Shown: positions 23,360 through 32,736 of the stretch, piece by piece
How the letters are laid out: the number at the start of each line of letters is the position of its first letter
Numbering within the stretch: position 1 is the first letter of the stretch
Source: Bacteroidota bacterium
GTDB lineage: Bacteria; Bacteroidota; Bacteroidia; AKYH767-A; OLB10
Reading direction: 5' to 3'
DNA: 44,518 nucleotides
NCBI GenBank assembly: GCA_025352785.1
Contig: JANXSD010000045.1
Span: forward strand, 1 to 44,518
Translations under genes and position numbers: made by a program
Notes under the pieces: model-generated
Databases searched by the model: none
What the model saw: the letters and a program-made list of their open reading frames with translations, nothing else
Told to the model about the DNA's origin: nothing

Positions 23360-24193
23360 TTAATCTTTACTGGAATTTTGGAGAATGATTTTACTTATTT
23401 CTTCGTGTTTTTGAAAAATTTGATGTCCACAATCGAGCAGATGCAAATTTTCTTTTCTTTTTAATTTTCTTCTAAACTTAGCAGTCACTGTAGGAGGTAC
23501 AATTTTATCATGAATGCCAAAGAATAGTTCGAACCGGATTGGGCGAGAATTTAGATAATGTTGAACAAGGTTAAGATGCAAAGAAAATTTCTTGAGCGTT
23601 TGCCACGTCCGATGAACTTTTAGACGTTGATCATGAGTTTCGAGATTCTTTAAAAAAAAATGTTGTTGCTTTTTATTTAGGAGGCGTATTTTGCCACCAA
23701 ACTTAATTGCAAATAAAAATAATTTAGGATGGTCGACAGCTAAAATGCTAATTTTTTTTCCCAACCAAGTATTGGACAAAAATTTACGTGGGAGGTCGTA
23801 CGTGAAACCATCTGGAGCGAGTAGAAAAAGTTCATGAATACGATGTGGAAGTCGATGAACAAATCCTAATGCCAATTTTCCTCCAAGGCTATACCCCATC
23901 ACTGAAAACCGTACTTTTTTTTCTTGCCATAGTAATTTCTCCAACATATTTGATAGAATGGATGTTGTTATTGGCTCTACTTGTATTTCTAATTCATCTG
24001 CATTGGCCCCATGGTAGAAAAAGTCGAAAGCAATGATGGTGTATACATTTCCTAGTTCTTTTTCGAAAACCGAAAAGTCCTTACTGCTTCTACCAAAACC
24101 ATGAAATGCCACCATTAATTCTGGCCCATTACCATAGCGCAAGTAAGGAAGTGTATAGTTTTCGTACGTAAGAAATTGCAAATTTTCGTTCAT
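23360..24193 (-). CDS. Alpha/beta hydrolase
   Basis: 277 residues from the ATG at 24193; a TTG five codons upstream is a weaker start. Serine hydrolase features: oxyanion segment VAFHGFGRSSKDF (28-40), nucleophile elbow GYSLGG with S102, an acid residue in GIHDKIVPP (about 230), and the His in LDCGHQIF (about 255). There is no signal peptide. Substrate unknown; the closest layout is that of small esterase/lipase or C-C hydrolases. It converges with rpmH, and the promoter side faces the carB leader. The plus-strand frame at 23845 is its shadow. Confidence 0.8.
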   Translation of the reverse strand: MNENLQFLTYENYTLPYLRYGNGPELMVAFHGFGRSSKDFSVFEKELGNVYTIIAFDFFYHGANADELEIQVEPITTSILSNMLEKLLWQEKKVRFSVMGYSLGGKLALGFVHRLPHRIHELFLLAPDGFTYDLPRKFLSNTWLGKKISILAVDHPKLFLFAIKFGGKIRLLNKKQQHFFLKNLETHDQRLKVHRTWQTLKKFSLHLNLVQHYLNSRPIRFELFFGIHDKIVPPTVTAKFRRKLKRKENLHLLDCGHQIFQKHEEISKIILQNSSKD

Positions 24194-24271
24194 TGCTATT
24201 ACTTGCAAATTAATGAATTAAATCATTCAAGGAGATTTATTAACATTTAATTTTAAAAGATGCTTTTTACT

Positions 24272-24279
24272 TACTTTTG
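24272..24279 (+). promoter_or_regulatory. -7 element (TACTTTTG) upstream of carB
   Basis: Exact TAnnTTTG match in the 279-bp gap between the hydrolase start and carB. It would leave a leader of nearly 190 bases before the carB ATG. No clear -33 box, attenuator hairpin or pyrimidine-type leader was made out. A frame at 24300-24494 in the leader looks non-coding. Confidence 0.4.
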
Positions 24280-24472
24280 TACTTGTAAAAAACATCAGGA
24301 TGCTGAATAAAAATTTCACTTATTCATTAAATTTTAAGCGTCAGTTTTTGTTATTTTCAATATTTCAAAAAAATAATTTACATGTCAATTCTTTCATTAT
24401 TACAATGAGGGATTTATTTCCATTTAACCGATTTGTTAAATACTATCTTTCAGCATCAAATAAAACCTCAAC

Positions 24473-27289
24473 ATGCCGCGCGATCATACTATAAAAACTG
24501 TATTAATCATTGGTAGTGGTCCGATCGTAATTGGTCAAGCTTGTGAATTCGATTATTCTGGAAGTCAGGCTTCACGATCATTAAAGGAAGAAGGGATTGA
24601 AGTTGTCCTTATCAATTCTAATCCTGCAACCATCATGACTGATAAAGTTACTGCGGATCATATTTATTTGAAGCCATTAAATAAGAAATCGATTGCATGG
24701 ATTCTTGAGAAGCATAAAATTGATGCAGTACTTCCTACCATGGGTGGACAAACAGCTTTGAATTTGGCGATTGATTGTCAGAAAGCTGGTTTATGGGATA
24801 AATTTGATGTTCGAATTATTGGTGTTGATATTGAAGCTATAAAGACAACAGAAGATCGGGAACGTTTTCGATTAAGGATGTTAGAACTTGGAGCGCATGT
24901 TTGTAAAGGCAGAACTGCGAAATCATTTTTAGAAGGTAAAGAGATTGCGCAAGAAATTGGATTCCCTTTGGTAATTCGCCCGTCGTTTACGCTTGGAGGC
25001 TCTGGTGGAGGATTTGTGAATAGTAAAGATGAATTTGACGCTGCATTGAATCATGGTTTACATGCTTCCCCCGTGCATGAAGTACTGGTAGAGCAGAGCA
25101 TCATGGGATGGAAGGAATTTGAATTGGAGTTGTTGAGAGATAGTGTTGGTAATGTGATCATCATTTGTTCTATTGAGAATTTCGATCCGATGGGAATTCA
25201 TACTGGTGACTCGATTACTGTCGCACCTGCAATGACATTGAGTGATCGTACCTATCAGCGAATGCGAGATCTTGCAATTAAATGCATGAATGGTATTGGT
25301 CAATTTGCTGGTGGGTGTAATATTCAGTTTTCTGTAAATCCTCAAGATGACGAAGAAATCATCGTGATCGAAATTAATCCTCGTGTTTCAAGATCATCGG
25401 CATTAGCTTCAAAAGCTACTGGATATCCTATTGCAAAAATTGCGGCGAAACTTGCGATAGGTTATAATTTAGATGAGTTACAAAATCAAATTACCAAAAA
25501 TACATCTGCCTTTTTTGAGCCTACAATTGATTATGTGATTGTAAAAGTTCCACGTTGGAATTTCGATAAATTTAAAGGCACTGATCGTCATTTGGGATTG
25601 CAGATGAAATCGGTTGGTGAGGCAATGGGAATTGGAAGAAGTTTCCAAGAAGCACTTCAAAAAGCTTGTCAATCATTGGAGATAAAACGTAACGGTTTAG
25701 GTGCTGATGGAAAGGAGTTAACGGATCAGACTGCAATTTTAGAGAGCTTAAAAAATCCTAGTTGGAATCGACTGTTTCATATTTATGATGCTTTTAAAAT
25801 GGGCATTCCTTTTACAACAATAAAAAAACTTACAAATATTGATTCATGGTTTTTAAATCAAATAGAAGAATTAGTTGAGCTTGAAAGAGAGATTGAAAAG
25901 TATTCACTCGACACGTTGCCACGCGAGTTGATGTTAGAGGCGAAACAGAAAGGATATGCGGACCGTCAGATAGCGCATTTACTTCGTTGTTTAGAAAGTA
26001 AAGTGCATGCAAAGAGGAAAAACATGAGCATCAATCGTGTTTATAAAATAGTAGATACTTGTGCTGCAGAATTTGAAGCGAGTACACCATATTATTATTC
26101 AACTTTTGAAACAGAAAATGAATCTCTTGTATCTGATAAAAAGAAAGTTGTCATTTTAGGAAGTGGTCCGAATAGGATCGGTCAAGGAATTGAATTTGAT
26201 TATAGTTGTGTGCATGGTGTGCTAGCTGCAAAGGAATGTGGATATGAAACGATTATGATTAATTGTAATCCGGAAACTGTTTCTACTGATTTCGACATTG
26301 CGGATAAACTATATTTTGAACCAGTTTTTTGGGAGCATATTTATGATATTATTTTGCATGAAAAACCTGAAGGAGTAATAGTTCAATTAGGAGGACAAAC
26401 TGCTTTGAAGTTGGCTGAGAAACTAGATAAATATGGAATTAAAATTATTGGTACCAGTTTCAAATCACTTGACCTCGCCGAAGACAGAGGAAGTTTTTCA
26501 AATCTTTTAAAGGATTTGGGAATTCCTTATCCAAAATTTGCAGTTATTGAAGAAGCTGATCAATGTGTGAAGTTGTCGCGTGAATTAGGTTTTCCTTTGT
26601 TAGTTCGTCCGAGTTATGTGTTGGGCGGACAGAGCATGAAGATTGTGATTAATGAGCAAGAATTAGAAACGCATGTTGTAAATTTATTGCAAGATAATCC
26701 TGGTAACAAAGTTTTGTTGGATCATTTTTTAGAACGTGCAATTGAAGCGGAGGCTGATGCAATTTGTGATGGAGAAGATGCATACATCATAGGAATAATG
26801 GAGCATATTGAGCCTGCAGGAATTCACTCAGGTGATAGTAATGCAGTATTACCTCCATTTGATTTAAGTGATGATGTAATACGACAGATAAAAGAAATTA
26901 CGCATAAGATTGCTTTGGCGATGAAGGTAATTGGATTAATAAATATTCAATTTGCTATTAAAGATGAAGTAGTATATGTTATTGAGGCCAACCCACGAGC
27001 TTCACGTACCGTTCCATTTATTGCGAAAGCCTATGATGAGCCTTATGTCAATTTTGCAACTAAAGTAATGTTGGGAGTAAATAAAGTAAAGGATTTTAAA
27101 TTCAATCCTAAATTGGATGGATATGCAATAAAAGTTCCAGTGTTTTCATTTGAGAAATTTAGAGATGTGAATAAGGAACTTGGTCCGGAGATGAAATCAA
27201 CAGGAGAAGCAATTTATTTTATTGATGATTTGGAAGATGATTTCTTCCAACAAATTTATGGAGAGAGGAATTTGTATTTATCAAGATAA
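24473..27289 (+). CDS. carB: Carbamoyl-phosphate synthase large subunit, short form without MGS domain
   Basis: 938 residues. Two homologous ATP-grasp halves are present: the first opens with VLIIGSGPIVIGQACEFDYS (about 11-30), the second with VVILGSGPNRIGQGIEFDYS (about 558-577). Each half carries an ATP-grasp palm (LVIRPSFTLGGSGGG; LLVRPSYVLGGQSM) and the metal-binding EINPRVSRSSALASKATG or EANPRASRTVPFIAKAYD segment. The protein makes carbamoyl phosphate from bicarbonate, ammonia and two ATP for pyrimidines and arginine. It stops soon after GPEMKSTGEAI in the second half, so the C-terminal methylglyoxal-synthase-like allosteric domain (about 130 residues in the 1,073-residue E. coli enzyme) is missing. 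carA is not in the window. Confidence 0.95.
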   Translation: MPRDHTIKTVLIIGSGPIVIGQACEFDYSGSQASRSLKEEGIEVVLINSNPATIMTDKVTADHIYLKPLNKKSIAWILEKHKIDAVLPTMGGQTALNLAIDCQKAGLWDKFDVRIIGVDIEAIKTTEDRERFRLRMLELGAHVCKGRTAKSFLEGKEIAQEIGFPLVIRPSFTLGGSGGGFVNSKDEFDAALNHGLHASPVHEVLVEQSIMGWKEFELELLRDSVGNVIIICSIENFDPMGIHTGDSITVAPAMTLSDRTYQRMRDLAIKCMNGIGQFAGGCNIQFSVNPQDDEEIIVIEINPRVSRSSALASKATGYPIAKIAAKLAIGYNLDELQNQITKNTSAFFEPTIDYVIVKVPRWNFDKFKGTDRHLGLQMKSVGEAMGIGRSFQEALQKACQSLEIKRNGLGADGKELTDQTAILESLKNPSWNRLFHIYDAFKMGIPFTTIKKLTNIDSWFLNQIEELVELEREIEKYSLDTLPRELMLEAKQKGYADRQIAHLLRCLESKVHAKRKNMSINRVYKIVDTCAAEFEASTPYYYSTFETENESLVSDKKKVVILGSGPNRIGQGIEFDYSCVHGVLAAKECGYETIMINCNPETVSTDFDIADKLYFEPVFWEHIYDIILHEKPEGVIVQLGGQTALKLAEKLDKYGIKIIGTSFKSLDLAEDRGSFSNLLKDLGIPYPKFAVIEEADQCVKLSRELGFPLLVRPSYVLGGQSMKIVINEQELETHVVNLLQDNPGNKVLLDHFLERAIEAEADAICDGEDAYIIGIMEHIEPAGIHSGDSNAVLPPFDLSDDVIRQIKEITHKIALAMKVIGLINIQFAIKDEVVYVIEANPRASRTVPFIAKAYDEPYVNFATKVMLGVNKVKDFKFNPKLDGYAIKVPVFSFEKFRDVNKELGPEMKSTGEAIYFIDDLEDDFFQQIYGERNLYLSR

Positions 27290-27384
27290 TTTGCAGTAAA
27301 ATAAATCTAGCATATTCAAAAAATAGAATTACTTAATACAGCGATTATTGCTATTTGTGCGATAATTTTCTTTAAATTTGAATT

Positions 27385-27594
27385 ATGAAAATAGCGATTC
27401 ATTATGTAAATGATATTAATGGGAAAACACAGTCAGTCCAATTGCCATTATCTGATTGGGAGAAACTTCTTAATAGATTAAAAAAATATTTAAAAATTAA
27501 AACCGATTTAAAGGAGGCGTTCGATCAAGTTGCACAATTGAGAAAAGCGAAATCAAAAAAAATAACGCTTGACAATTTTCTTAATGAGCTATAG
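27385..27594 (+). CDS. Antitoxin-like small protein
   Basis: 69 residues: an opening KIAIHYVNDINGK, a predicted helical middle rich in Leu and Lys (DWEKLLNRLKKYLKIKTDL), and a C-terminal LDNFLNEL. It overlaps by 11 bases the start of a RelE/ParE-type toxin reading frame, the standard layout of a type II toxin-antitoxin pair, and the short acidic/basic helical form suits an antitoxin. Antitoxins with this N-terminus are common in Bacteroidota beside RelE-type toxins. Assignment rests on context, as no DNA-binding motif is evident. Its partner is broken. Confidence 0.65.
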   Translation: MKIAIHYVNDINGKTQSVQLPLSDWEKLLNRLKKYLKIKTDLKEAFDQVAQLRKAKSKKITLDNFLNEL

Positions 27595-27920
27595 TATTAT
27601 TACTATTGAAAAGTTTAGAAAAGAAGCGAAGCGACTTTTAAAAAAGTACCCTTCTTTAAAGTTGGAGTTGAAAGAACTAAACCAACTTTTGTTGTCGAAC
27701 CCAACAGTTGGTACTTCGCTTGGTGGTAACACTTAATAAAATAAGACTTGCAGTAAAAAGTAAAGGATCAGGTAAAAGTGGTGGATTAAGAGTTGTGAAT
27801 TACGTGGTTTCTGAAAACAAGGAAATTTAACTATTGACAATTTATGACAAAGCAGAATTTGATACGATTGAGGGTGCATCGCTAAGTAAAATAATTAAAA
27901 ATATTAACGAAGGTCGTTAG
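27584..27920 (+). pseudogene. Disrupted RelE/ParE-family toxin
   Basis: The frame opens MSYSIITIEKFRKEAKRLLKKYPSL and continues to NPTVGTSLGGNT, then hits TAA at 27734-27736. One base further on in phase, the family continues perfectly (KIRLAVKSKGSGKSGGLRV, VNYVVSENKEI), so an extra base lies around 27734-27740. A second lesion, TAA at 27828-27830, replaces a Tyr-like codon before LLTIYDKAEFDTI, and the frame then runs to TAG at 27918-27920. Two independent hits argue against a sequencing slip. The intact toxin would cleave or block mRNA on the ribosome (RelE) or target gyrase (ParE). The protein made here lacks the second half and should be inactive. Confidence 0.85.
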
Positions 27921-28069
27921 ATTAAACCAGAATAAAAGAAGCCTGATCCTACAAAATCAATGATTTTTCTCATTTAACAAGAGTTTTAAAAGTATTTCCG
28001 TTTATTAGAAAGATTCATGAATTCTATGGAGCCATTTTCATAATTTTATATTTTCAAGAGATTCTACTT

Positions 28070-28077
28070 TATCTTTG
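28070..28077 (+). promoter_or_regulatory. -7 element (TATCTTTG) for the DUF4834/YfhO genes
   Basis: Exact TAnnTTTG match, 44 bases before the DUF4834 ATG. No TTTG at -33. Confidence 0.5.
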
Positions 28078-28121
28078 CGATAAATTATTCGTTAATACGT
28101 TTAAACATAAAAGATTAAAAT

Positions 28122-28379
28122 ATGTCTGATTTCTTTCTTGTGTTATTAGTTATTTTCTTGCTGTTTTCGGTATTCAGAAGGTATATTTTTGTCTTGGTAA
28201 TGAATGCTGTTACAAAAGGATTGTATAAAAACATGAACAAAATGCAGCAACAACAGGATCCTAATCAAGTTAAAAAGCCAGATGGATACGTGACAGTAGA
28301 GGACAATATTACCTCTAAAAAAGGTGGTGTTGACAGTAATAATGGCGAATATGTTGACTATGTTGAAATTAAAGACTAG
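28122..28379 (+). CDS. DUF4834 family small membrane protein
   Basis: 85 residues. One N-terminal membrane segment (about 4-30: FFLVLLVIFLLFSVFRRYIF), then a Gln/Lys-rich polar stretch (KMQQQQDPNQVKK) and a C-terminal YVDYVEIKD signature. The family is small, Bacteroidota-specific and of unknown function. It sits 60 bases before the YfhO gene and probably shares its transcript. Confidence 0.7.
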   Translation: MSDFFLVLLVIFLLFSVFRRYIFVLVMNAVTKGLYKNMNKMQQQQDPNQVKKPDGYVTVEDNITSKKGGVDSNNGEYVDYVEIKD

Positions 28380-28439
28380 TTAAGAGGGCCTTCGCTTTCA
28401 TTTTTTCGCTGTATTTTCGGAGTCCGAATTAAACAGCGT

Positions 28440-30866
28440 ATGAAAAACTCAATTTTCAAACAATTACAACCTCATTTAATAGCCATTGGGGTATTTCTAT
28501 TAGTTACCATTTTGTATTTCTCTCCCATTTTATCCGGAAAGGCGCTTCAGCAACATGATATTGGTCAGTGGATTGGTATGTCGAAAGAGATTACAGATTT
28601 CAGAAACCAAACTGGTCAAGAAGCTTTATGGACTAATTCCATGTTTTCGGGAATGCCAGCATATCAGATTTCAGTAGTTTATTCAGGAAATTTAATTCGT
28701 TTCGTGAATACATTTTTGTGGTTATGGCTTCCTGCTCCAGCAAATTTGTTGTTCCTCAGTTTGATAGGATTTTATTTGTTATTGATAAGTTTAAAGGCTG
28801 ATTATCGTTTGGCCATTGCAGGATCATTTGCGTATGCTTTATGCTCCTATCAATTTGTTTGTTTACAAGCGGGTCACGATTCGAAAGTACATGCATTAGC
28901 AATTTTACCTCTAGTAGTTGCCGGTGTTTTGATGGCCTATCGAGGGAAGATTTGGCAAGGAGGGATTTTAACGGCCATGGCCCTTGCATTAGAGATTTAT
29001 GCCAATCATTTACAGATCACCTATTATCTCTCGCTTGCGATAGGTGTATTAGTGCTTTGTGAAGGAATAAATGCAGTATTGAATAAAACCATTGGCGATT
29101 TTATGAAAGCTAGTTTAGTACTAGTTGTCGCCGTTGTTTTAGCAGTATTACCCAATATCCCAAGTTTATGGGGAACGTATGAATACGGACAATTTTCAAC
29201 TCGTGGAGCATCTGAATTAACAGCAAAAAAAGCGAGTACTGGATTAGATCAAGATTATGCTACAGATTGGAGTTATGGAAAAATGGAAACCATGACATTA
29301 TTAATTCCTAATTTTAATGGAGGATCGTCATCCTATCAGTTGGGTGAAAACTCTGACACTTATAAAGCATTAGTGCAAAATGCTGGTGAAGATCAAGCGA
29401 GATCATTTGTGAAAGCTGCTCCGCTATATTGGGGACAACAACCAATGACATCTGGTCCGGTTTATAATGGTGCAATACCTTTCTATTTATTCGTGTTAGC
29501 GATGTTTTTATTGAGAGGTAGAATGAAATGGTGGTTAATCGCAGTAAGTGTATTATCAATCACATTAGCATGGGGAAAAAACTTTCATGAGTTAACAGAT
29601 TTTTTCTTCAACCATTTTCCAGCGTACAATAAATTTAGGGCGGTATCAATGATGTTGGTACTCGTTTCATTTGCGATTCCGTTGGGGGCAGTACTTGCAG
29701 TGATGAAATTTATGGAGAAGGGGGTGGATAAAGAAAAGCTCAAAAAAGCATTGTTGTATTCGTTTTATATAGTTGGTGGAATATGTGCGTTATTTGTATT
29801 TATTCCTGGGATGTTTGGTGATTTCAGAGGGCTAGGTGATGAGCAATTAAAACAATACGATTGGTTATTATCGGCATTAGTTCGTGATCGCGAAAGTGCA
29901 TTGAGATTAGATGCATTGCGTTCCTTATTTTTTGTTGCAGTTGGTTTTAGTTTGATGTGGTTTTGGCTGAAAGGGAAATTGAAATCATCGTATATGCTTT
30001 GCGGATTGGCACTATTCATTCTATTTGATATGATCGGTGTGGATAAACGTTTTTTAAACAATACTAATTTCACTTCTAAATCGAATGCAGAGAAACCCTT
30101 TGAGATGACTGCTGCTGATGAGCAAATTTTGCAGGACAAAACGTATTACAGAGTCATGAACACATCAGTAAGCACTTTTAATGATGCTAGTACGTCGTAC
30201 TTTCATAAATCTATTGGTGGGTATCATGGTGCGAAGTTGAAACGTTATCAAGAGTTAATCGAATATCAGATTAGCAAAGGCAATATGAATGTATTAAACA
30301 TGTTGAATACGAAATATTTTATTGGTTCGAATCCTCAGGATCGTTCGCCTATGGTGCAAATTAATAATGCTGCTTTAGGGAATGCTTGGTTTGTTGATAA
30401 TTGGAAAGTAGTTCCGAATGCGGATGCAGAGATGAAAGAATTAGATAGCATGGATACTAGAAATTCTGCTGTAATAGACCAACGCTTTGCGGATGAAGTA
30501 AAAGGGTTAGAAACGGGTCGTGATTCCTCTGCATTAATAAAGTTAACGAGTTATGCTCCGAATGATTTAAAATACATTTCCAATTCTACAAAAGATCAGC
30601 TTGCTATTTTCTCCGACATATATTATCCGAAAGGATGGAATGCATATTTGGATGGGAAATTAGTAAATCATATTCGTGTGAATTATGTTTTACGAGGTAT
30701 GAAAATTCCTTCTGGTAAGCATGATATTGAATTTAAATTTGAACCAGAAGTTTATAAGGCTGGTGAGAAATATTCTTTGATAGGATCGGTTTTGTTGATC
30801 GTTTTATTTGTAGGTATGGTTGTGAAAACAAGAAAAGATGCTTCAAGTAAAATTGACAAAGCATAA
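28440..30866 (+). CDS. YfhO family multi-pass membrane protein
   Basis: 808 residues with about a dozen membrane segments in the first two thirds and a soluble C-terminal region that ends in one last segment (about 785-800). The N-terminal loop has QHDIGQWIGMSKEITDFR and SMFSGMPAYQIS, typical of the Bacteroidota branch of YfhO. YfhO proteins are related to GT-C-type glycosyltransferases; B. subtilis YfhO is tied to glycosylation of teichoic acids. Here it opens a run of glycosyltransferase and methyltransferase genes, in keeping with a role in glycan or lipid sugar transfer at the membrane. The catalytic Asp cannot be named with certainty. Confidence 0.8.
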   Translation: MKNSIFKQLQPHLIAIGVFLLVTILYFSPILSGKALQQHDIGQWIGMSKEITDFRNQTGQEALWTNSMFSGMPAYQISVVYSGNLIRFVNTFLWLWLPAPANLLFLSLIGFYLLLISLKADYRLAIAGSFAYALCSYQFVCLQAGHDSKVHALAILPLVVAGVLMAYRGKIWQGGILTAMALALEIYANHLQITYYLSLAIGVLVLCEGINAVLNKTIGDFMKASLVLVVAVVLAVLPNIPSLWGTYEYGQFSTRGASELTAKKASTGLDQDYATDWSYGKMETMTLLIPNFNGGSSSYQLGENSDTYKALVQNAGEDQARSFVKAAPLYWGQQPMTSGPVYNGAIPFYLFVLAMFLLRGRMKWWLIAVSVLSITLAWGKNFHELTDFFFNHFPAYNKFRAVSMMLVLVSFAIPLGAVLAVMKFMEKGVDKEKLKKALLYSFYIVGGICALFVFIPGMFGDFRGLGDEQLKQYDWLLSALVRDRESALRLDALRSLFFVAVGFSLMWFWLKGKLKSSYMLCGLALFILFDMIGVDKRFLNNTNFTSKSNAEKPFEMTAADEQILQDKTYYRVMNTSVSTFNDASTSYFHKSIGGYHGAKLKRYQELIEYQISKGNMNVLNMLNTKYFIGSNPQDRSPMVQINNAALGNAWFVDNWKVVPNADAEMKELDSMDTRNSAVIDQRFADEVKGLETGRDSSALIKLTSYAPNDLKYISNSTKDQLAIFSDIYYPKGWNAYLDGKLVNHIRVNYVLRGMKIPSGKHDIEFKFEPEVYKAGEKYSLIGSVLLIVLFVGMVVKTRKDASSKIDKA

Positions 30867-30896
30867 TTATCATCAACCATAAAAGAATAGATTAAA

Positions 30897-31781
30897 ATGG
30901 ATGACGTAAAGATAAAAGTTGGGATGTTGGTGTCGTTCGACTACCAGTATATCTACAATTCTTTACCTCGCATCTATGAATATTCTGATACAATCACTTT
31001 AGCTGTTGATCAGGAATATAGAACATGGGCAGGAGTTAAATTTGAGATAGATGATAAATTCTGGAATTGGATAAAGGAAATAGATATTAAAAATAAAATT
31101 ACTATTTATAAAGATGATTTTTTTGATGCAAGTTTAGATGCATTGGCAAATGATTCGAGAGAACGAAATATGCTTGCTCAAAAAATGGGTGATGGTGGAT
31201 GGATCGTACAAATTGATAGTGATGAATATTTCTTAGACTTCAAACAGTTTGTCGATTTCTTAAAATCGAAAGCAAAATGGACCTTGCCTGGAGCGAAACC
31301 CATTGATATTGGAGCATTCTTAATACCATTATTTAAGCAAACAGAAGATGGATTCTTATACATTAATGATAGTTTTGAAACAGTAGTACTAGCAACCAAT
31401 AAACCTGAATATCAAAGGGCGCGAAGATGCAATCATTATATTCGATACACTCCTTTTTACTTGTTCCATCAAACTTGGGCTAGGGGAGAAGAGGAGATTT
31501 GGTTCAAGTTAAATAGTTGGGGTCATATGGCTGATTTCAATATTACAAGTTACTATAATTTATGGAAAGCAACAGATAAAAACAACCATAAATTCATTAA
31601 AAATTTCCATCCGCTGTATAATAATTTGTGGCAAGAATTAAGATGGAGTGCAGGAAGTAACATAGCAGATTTCATTATAAAATATTTAAAGGAGTTTCCT
31701 ACTACCGTACCTCAAAAATTTTATTTAAAAAAGAGAATGGGACAGGTTTGGAGAGTTTTAAGCGGTGATACGAAGAGGTAA
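30897..31781 (+). CDS. Glycosyltransferase-like protein (GT-A fold)
   Basis: 294 residues, no membrane segment. KIKVGMLVSFDYQYI (5-19) resembles the N-terminal nucleotide-sugar strand, and GGWIVQIDSDEYFLDF (about 100-115) holds a DSDE acidic cluster in the position of the DxD motif. AQKMGDGGW before it is typical of GT2 enzymes that act on small sugars. The middle is rich in aromatic residues (YTPFYLFHQTWARGEEEIW). Donor and acceptor are unknown. It lies 30 bases past the YfhO gene and opens the glycan block. A GT family number would need a profile search. Confidence 0.6.
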   Translation: MDDVKIKVGMLVSFDYQYIYNSLPRIYEYSDTITLAVDQEYRTWAGVKFEIDDKFWNWIKEIDIKNKITIYKDDFFDASLDALANDSRERNMLAQKMGDGGWIVQIDSDEYFLDFKQFVDFLKSKAKWTLPGAKPIDIGAFLIPLFKQTEDGFLYINDSFETVVLATNKPEYQRARRCNHYIRYTPFYLFHQTWARGEEEIWFKLNSWGHMADFNITSYYNLWKATDKNNHKFIKNFHPLYNNLWQELRWSAGSNIADFIIKYLKEFPTTVPQKFYLKKRMGQVWRVLSGDTKR

Positions 31782-31818
31782 AGAAAGGACTTATTGACTA
31801 AGATAAACCCAAAATTCA

Positions 31819-31826
31819 TATCTTTG
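31819..31826 (+). promoter_or_regulatory. -7 element (TATCTTTG) upstream of a methyltransferase
   Basis: Exact TAnnTTTG match in the 133-bp gap before the ATG at 31915; the implied leader is about 85 bases. The -33 box is not resolved. Confidence 0.5.
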
Positions 31827-31914
31827 TATTTGTAAATTAAAACTGTAATAAAATATACATTCAACTAAAATTGAATGGGTTTTCAATATAAATATCTAAT
31901 AAAAAATTAATTTC

Positions 31915-32658
31915 ATGGCTATTATACAAGAAGTTAAAAAAATGCTATTTCTTCCTTTTAAACGAATATCACAAAAAAGTTTAGAAGATATTTCAGCTAA
32001 AAAGGAGAGAGTAATTACTTTATTGAAAAGCACAACAAAAGTACATCTTGGTTGTGGAGATATTAAGTTAAATGGCTTTATAAATGTTGATTTTCGAACC
32101 ACATTAGCAACTGATATTTCTCATGATTGTAGTGATCTATCTATTTTCCCAAATTCAAGTGTTTCCGCAATTTTTAGCAATGCTTTTTTTGAACATTTAT
32201 ATATAAATGATCGTGTTAAATGTTTAGCAAGTATTAATAAGGCGCTAAAACCTGATGGTGAAGTAGTTTTTGTTGGTTTCCCAGATTTTGAAAAAGTTGC
32301 TCAAGCGTATCTTGAGAAAAAGAAAGGATTACTTTCGGATACTTTTGATCTTTATCATGTATATAGATTTACTCATGGTGATCCTGAGCACGTTGATGGT
32401 TGGTGGCTTGAACAACTTCATAAGTCTTTATTTGATAAAAATGAAACTGAATCATTGTTAAAACAGGCTGGATTTAATCATTATATCATTTTTAATTACG
32501 CATTTCGTCAAGAACATCTCGCTATAACATTAGGTTTTGTGGCATTTAAACAAAAACCAACGTTTAGTTTATCAAAGGAATGGGTGTCAAAACATATTGC
32601 TGAATTTTCGAACGACGTTAGAGTAGATAGTATAGAGGTAATTATTGTGAAAGATTAA
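31915..32658 (+). CDS. Class I SAM-dependent methyltransferase
   Basis: 247 residues. The SAM-binding glycine-rich motif I is VHLGCGDIKLNGFINVD (about 43-59), followed by DISHDCSDLSIFPNSS, AIFSNAFFEHL (motif IV region, about 84-95), and NKALKPDGEVVFVGFPD (about 105-121), the usual Methyltransf_11 order. C-terminal segments are divergent, so the acceptor is unknown; a sugar or glycan is likely from the neighbours. The final codons lie in a 30-base perfect palindrome. Confidence 0.8.
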   Translation: MAIIQEVKKMLFLPFKRISQKSLEDISAKKERVITLLKSTTKVHLGCGDIKLNGFINVDFRTTLATDISHDCSDLSIFPNSSVSAIFSNAFFEHLYINDRVKCLASINKALKPDGEVVFVGFPDFEKVAQAYLEKKKGLLSDTFDLYHVYRFTHGDPEHVDGWWLEQLHKSLFDKNETESLLKQAGFNHYIIFNYAFRQEHLAITLGFVAFKQKPTFSLSKEWVSKHIAEFSNDVRVDSIEVIIVKD

Positions 32659-32671
32659 TCTTTCACAATAA
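32642..32671. other. 30-base perfect palindrome over a stop codon
   Basis: A 15-bp inverted repeat with no spacer (left arm 32642-32656, right arm 32657-32671) contains the methyltransferase stop codon TAA at 32656-32658. As RNA it would form a long hairpin with a tight loop. No T tract follows, so a strict Rho-independent terminator is doubtful; a weak terminator or an RNA-processing hairpin between the two methyltransferase genes is possible. Confidence 0.75.
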
Positions 32672-32736
32672 ACGATTTGAAGACAGTGAATTAATAAAAA
32701 ACACAATTTACTATTGTATTAAATAAAATATTCGAT

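Noticed and set aside
24300-24494. Possible leader peptide gene before carB
   Set aside because: The product looks like a translation of AT-rich DNA, and its end overlaps the carB start in another frame; no pyrimidine- or arginine-linked codon run is seen.
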